Positions 59,696 to 64,000 of a DNA stretch of 64,000 nucleotides are shown one piece after another (position 1 is the first letter of the stretch; the number at the start of each line of letters is the position of its first letter). Under the pieces are notes generated by a model. It saw only the letters and a list, made by a program, of their open reading frames with translations. It was not told where the DNA came from and made no database searches. The position numbers and the translations under genes were made by a program. The DNA is from Typha latifolia (lineage: Eukaryota; Streptophyta; Magnoliopsida; Poales; Typhaceae), in contig CM034105.1 in NCBI GenBank assembly GCA_019914945.1, forward strand, positions 4,340,001 to 4,404,000, written 5' to 3'.

Positions 59696-61490
59696 TCTCC
59701 TCGTCTAGAGGATCAGGACAAGGGCTTGCATTATCCCCTTACCTCTTTATTATTAGTGAATATGCCCTCTCAATCCTTCTCGATGATAGTAAGAAAACTG
59801 GCAAGCTTGGAGATATAAATGTGGCTCGCACTACTACATTTATTAATCACTTGGAAAAAGTTGAAAACGAGTGCATGAGATTAGATCTACCATGCACGAT
59901 CAATATATAATAATATAAAAATATAAAGCATACTTAGAAAGATAACCACAAATACAGATTTTTATTTGGAAAACACCAAAGCTGAAAGTTAAAAATCTAC
60001 ATATCTTTTCAAAATCAATCAATTATTTAATAATTATAGCTACTATAAGATGGAATTATGATACTCACGACTATATCTATAAGGTTTTGCTCATTCGAAA
60101 TAGTCATATACTTTTTCTCACAATCATTTCCTAACATTAGTAACTCTTGGGGTTGATGTTATTGTCCCAGTGACTCTTAAAATAAAGTTCTTTAAGATTT
60201 TAAGTAGATGAGCAAAAAATATACGGAGCATGTTTTTTATGAATACTCCCAAAGCTATAATGGTAATCTTCAACAGCTTCAAAAAAGATAAAAATAAATA
60301 AATACCCAATTGGGTTAAATTAAACCTTCTTATATATATGCCAACCTAATAATCTTTAAAGATTATCCACAAAATCAGCTAAAAAATAAAAATACATAAG
60401 CTCGCATTGTTTACTATTCAAACACACTTGGAATGCAGTATTGCTCATCATTTTCCATTCATCTCGTAAATGTATTCGAATGCCTTGATAGTAAACAATC
60501 ATCTTTCTCGATTATTCTTTTCAAATTGGTTACCACCACTCTTCTAATGCATATAAATTAAAAAATCTCAAAAGTGTTAGAACCACCTTAATAAAAAAAA
60601 TTTCTTTTTTCTTAAAATTCTACATAATCTGTTATACTCTTGTGCATATATTCATACAAATAATCTAGATAATTTTACACAATTTTAATATTTTTGGAAC
60701 ACGTTGCCCGAACTCGCTTCTAAAATCAACCGATTGTCTTCTTCCAGAAAATTCAGACGTACGTGATACCCAGAATCAAGACTTTTCTTTGGGTCGGGGC
60801 CTTACTAGTCAAGGCTATGCTTGCCAAACGTCTTCCAATTACTTTTAGTGATCCCTGCTCATCTGAAGCTGAAACTATTGAACACCTTCTTCTTGGGTGT
60901 CGTCTTGCATGGTTTGGCAGCCCCTTGGGTGGCGAAGCTCCGGTGCAGATCGCAACCTGGTGGAATGGGTTTTGAATGAAAATGGCCTCTCTCACAAATC
61001 AAAAGGAGCAACTTGAATTCGGTGCTCTTTGGAAGGAGAGAAGCAATCTTGTCTTTCGAAGCTCCCCACCCTCGCCACTAGATCTCTCTGCCTTCGACGG
61101 AGCTAACTTCTAACCTATCGTGTTGTTCGTCTTCCCTCGGAACGTACGCTTGGCTCTTCTTTCTTCGACGACGAGTTTGGATCCCCTGCCTTCCTCTACA
61201 TCGCAATCATATATCTCTCCATGCAAGTGAATGTTATTTGCTGGTCCAACGCTGCATGTGTGGGTGTGAAGGTGGCATATCTCAATGCAGTCAATGGTAA
61301 TAGTGACTGCAGCAATTAAAGCATCTCCTTCCTTGTTTTTGGGTCGTAAAAAGGTGGATGCATGCATGATAACTTCCCTTTCCTAAGGTGTCCTACACTA
61401 GTCAGTTCAACAACAAAGCCACTCACGCTATTGCTAGTCATTCAAGATTACTTATGTAAAGAATGGACTAATTGATCTTGTAACCCAATG
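59696..61490 (+). pseudogene. Older LINE relic, downstream part
   Basis: Continues the reading interrupted at 53549: SSSRGSGQGLALSPYLFIIS at 59700-59765 corresponds to the GLRQGDPLSPYLF block. The YADD block that should follow is missing after TTFINHL. A zf-RVT part is seen at 60763-60975 (IPRIKTFLWVGALLVKAML, then EAETIEHLLLGC), then LWKERSNLVF near 61030 and an RNase H-like NNKATHAIASHSRL near 61410-61450. It has many stops and is AT-rich. 59.94-60.69 kb has no identified motif. The right limit is approximate. Confidence 0.7.
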
Positions 61491-62112
61491 AACTAAAATA
61501 CATGTAGTCTCTTCACTTTTCTTTCAAAAGAGAAGAAGATTAGATTGGATCTAAATCAGTAAAAAAATAATAAAAAGTTAAATTAAGAATTCACCTCCTA
61601 AACTATATATATATGACTTAGTATTATTATATTACACCTCTAAGAAATAAAAACCTATAATTTTACTTTCTGAATCATATAAAATATTATAATCTCTACT
61701 TTTATAACATGATACAAAATATTACAAATTATATGCTAAAGTCAACTTGGAGTAGAATTCTCTGCCCCTCCTACTTAAACAAATCAGTAGTAGAGATAAG
61801 AGTTAATTAACGTCCATTCCAGTTTAGAATTCCAGAACCCAGCAACTTTGCAGCAGAACTATACAAAAAAAAAAAAGTCCTATGTGACATCAATAGGCTG
61901 TGTCGTGGAGGTAAAGGAAACAAAAAGGAATTTAAAACATTTTAATGGGTTTGACTAATAGTTTTCAGTTGATGATTCGGCCAAAAGGAAGGGCTTTTAT
62001 TTAATTTCACTTTCTCTATTTTAGGTTTATTATGGAAAATTTCCTCTTTGACAAAGTATCCATTATTTAAAATATAAGCAATCTCCAACTTTACTCAAAT
62101 ATCACCACCTCC
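61491..62112. other. Upstream region of CYP71 copy 2
   Basis: AT-rich sequence with a short A run; no gene seen. Presumed promoter of the second P450. Confidence 0.5.
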
Positions 62113-62181
62113 ATGTCCGTGTACAAATTGAGAATAGAAGTAGAAACCGATACAGAAAAATTGGGACATGAAGTGCGAGCA

Positions 62182-63887
62182 ATGCTTCCATTACTAGACC
62201 AAGCCTTCCTCCTCTTCCTCCTTTCCCTCTTCTTCTTCTTCTTCTTTTTAACCATCATCAAAAGATCCTTCTTCTCCCACAAACCCAATATCCCTCTTCC
62301 ACCTTCCCCTCCCAAGCTTCCGTTCATCGGTAACCTCCACCAAATCGGTCCTCTCCTGCACCAATCTCTCCACTCCCTCTCTTCCACTTATGGCCCCCTC
62401 ATGCATCTCCGCCTCGGCCAAATCCCGACTCTTATCGTCTCCTCCGCCGACATGGCGACCGAGATTACCAAGACCCACGATGCCATCTTCGCCACTCGAC
62501 CTTCCTTCAAGGTCGCCGAGATCCTAACCTACAATTTCGTCGACTTGGTCTTCGCCCCCTACGGCGAATACTGGAAGCAGGTGCGGAAGATCTGCACCAA
62601 GCACCTCTTGAGCCCCAGGAGGGAAGGGTCGTATAATCCCATGAAGGAAGAAGAGGTGGGCTTCATGGTGGAAAGGATTGGTGCGGATTCTTTGCAACCT
62701 AGTCCGGTGGACTTGAGCGAAGTGCTGTTCGACTTCGCAAATGACGTTATCTGCAGGGCCGTTTCTGGAAAATTCATCAGGGAGGAAGGAAGGAACAGGT
62801 TGTTCCGGATTCTTATCGAGGAGAACACGGCCTTGCTCAGTGGGTTCCATCTGGGGGATTACTTTCCTAAACTGGGTTGGTTGGATGGGGTTTTTGGGGT
62901 TATTAAGAGAACTAAGAGGACTTTCACCGGGTGGGATAATGTGCTTGAGGAGGTGATTAAGGAGCACAGAGAGGGGATTAAGGATGGTGGGGACGAGGAT
63001 TTCACTGATGTGTTGCTGTCTTTGCAGAAGGATTCAGACTTGGGGTTTGAGCTGAAGGACGATAATGTCAAGTCTCTATTGGCAGTAAGATGTTTGATTT
63101 AATGTCTCTTTCAGGCTTTTGGTAGGATACAAGTAAGATGGTAGTAGCATAAACCAAAGGTTCAAGCTAACTGACGCTAGAATTTCAAGGAGACACTCGA
63201 TTTAGCTCTAATTCTAATCCTTTACAAAAAAAATAAAAATAAAAATTGTTTGTCATCTTATTGTAGGATATGTTTGCTGCTGGGACGGAAACATCATATG
63301 CGGCCTTAGAATGGGCTATGGCGGAGCTTGTTCGAAACTCAGAAGTGATGAAGAAGCTAGTAGATGAAGTGAGAGGGGTTGCCGGCCAAAATCAAAAGGT
63401 TACAGCTGAGGACCTAAACAAAATGAGTTATTTAAAGGTTGTGGTAAAGGAGACATTGAGGTTGCACCCTCCTGTTCCACTACTCATTCCAAGGGAATCA
63501 ATGGAAGAATGTCATGTAGGAGGCTACTACATTCCTAAGGGGACTAGAGTCATTATAAATGCTTGGTCTATTAGTAGAGATCCCAATTTCTGGAAGTCGC
63601 CAAATGAGTATATTCCAGAGAGGTTCATCAACACTCACGTCGACTTTAGAGGTAAAGATTTCCACTTCATCCCATTTGGAGCAGGTAGAAGGATTTGCCC
63701 TGGAATGCAGTTTGCTCTCTCCACGCTGGAGCTTGCACTGGCAAATCTTATTCATCGATTTGACTGGGAGCTGCCACCTAATGGCTTCTCAAGAACAGAG
63801 TTGGACATGGAAGAGGCCTCTGGTTTGACAACCACTCGGAAGAACAGGCTGAAGCTTATAGCCAAACCATTTGTCTTTCCAAAGTAG
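62182..63887 (+). CDS. Cytochrome P450, CYP71 clan (copy 2)
   Basis: Two exons, 62182-63084 and 63267-63887, with the intron at the same phase-0 site before DMFAAG as in copy 1; 507 residues. Anchor (MLPLLDQAFLLFLLSLFFFF) and hinge PPSPPKLPFIGNLHQIG are followed by the I-helix AGTETS (about 305-310), ExxR in KETLRLHP (363-366), PERF (418-421) and FGAGRRICPG (438-447) with Cys445. ATG 62182 was chosen because it starts the usual anchor. An in-frame ATG at 62113 would add 23 mostly charged residues. In the I-helix, copy 1 has TDTT where this one has TETS. High similarity over the whole length marks the two as tandem duplicates; substrate unknown. Confidence 0.92.
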
Positions 63888-64000
63888 AAGAAAAGACTAT
63901 GTATGACCTCCTACCCTTGTGAAAAATTTTGCCATCGAAAGCCTTGGTTATACTTAGAGCACCAAGTTGGAAGTAAAAATAAGGATTTTATTAGATAGTT

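Noticed and set aside
1..64000. tRNA, rRNA, CRISPR or bacterial-type operon features
   Set aside because: None seen by eye on either strand; the window is ordinary plant nuclear DNA, and a dedicated tRNA or small-RNA search was not possible here.

Overview
This window is plant nuclear DNA, most likely from a non-grass monocot. The genes are spliced with ordinary GT-AG introns and belong to plant families (ABCG half-transporter, PPR, DUF630/DUF632, NIPA, DMP, CYP71). The spacers are AT-rich and full of small transposons. Several genes (ABCG5-like, PPR, DMP) have strongly GC-rich, intron-poor coding regions beside AT-rich, intron-rich genes, a pattern typical of monocots. The species cannot be named from the sequence alone.

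Layout. 1-5478 (-): 5' part of a receptor-like cytoplasmic kinase with an N-terminal USP-like domain, running off the left edge. 5.5-15.2 kb: gene-free, with foldback elements, tandem duplications and microsatellites. 15.3-17.3 kb (+): single-exon ABCG5-type half-transporter. 18.9-20.5 kb (-): single-exon mitochondrial-type PPR protein. 20.5-26.1 kb: repeats and C-rich non-gene sequence. 26.1-33.0 kb (+): four-exon DUF630/DUF632 protein (NRG2/REL2-like). 33-39 kb: transposon-rich spacer with two non-autonomous hAT-like elements whose ends and 8-bp target duplications can be read directly. 39.05-39.45 kb (-): small plant-specific protein. 41.9-46.7 kb (+): nine-exon NIPA-type magnesium transporter with an apparent GC-AG intron. 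47.7-48.3 kb (+): DMP (DUF679) membrane protein. 50.6-52.3 kb and 62.1-63.9 kb (+): two tandem CYP71-clan P450 genes. A 6.1-kb L1-type LINE, itself inserted into the reverse-transcriptase region of an older LINE relic, separates them.

The genes do not form an operon-like or obviously clustered pathway. The only paralogous pair is the two P450s. I see no convincing undescribed system. The most informative observations are the LINE-in-LINE nest with an exact 16-bp target-site duplication, the two hAT-like elements with readable termini (one carrying a duplicated coding-like insert), the dispersed foldback families, and the GC-AG intron. Exon borders were assigned by eye from splice consensus, reading-frame continuity and family resemblance; no search was run.
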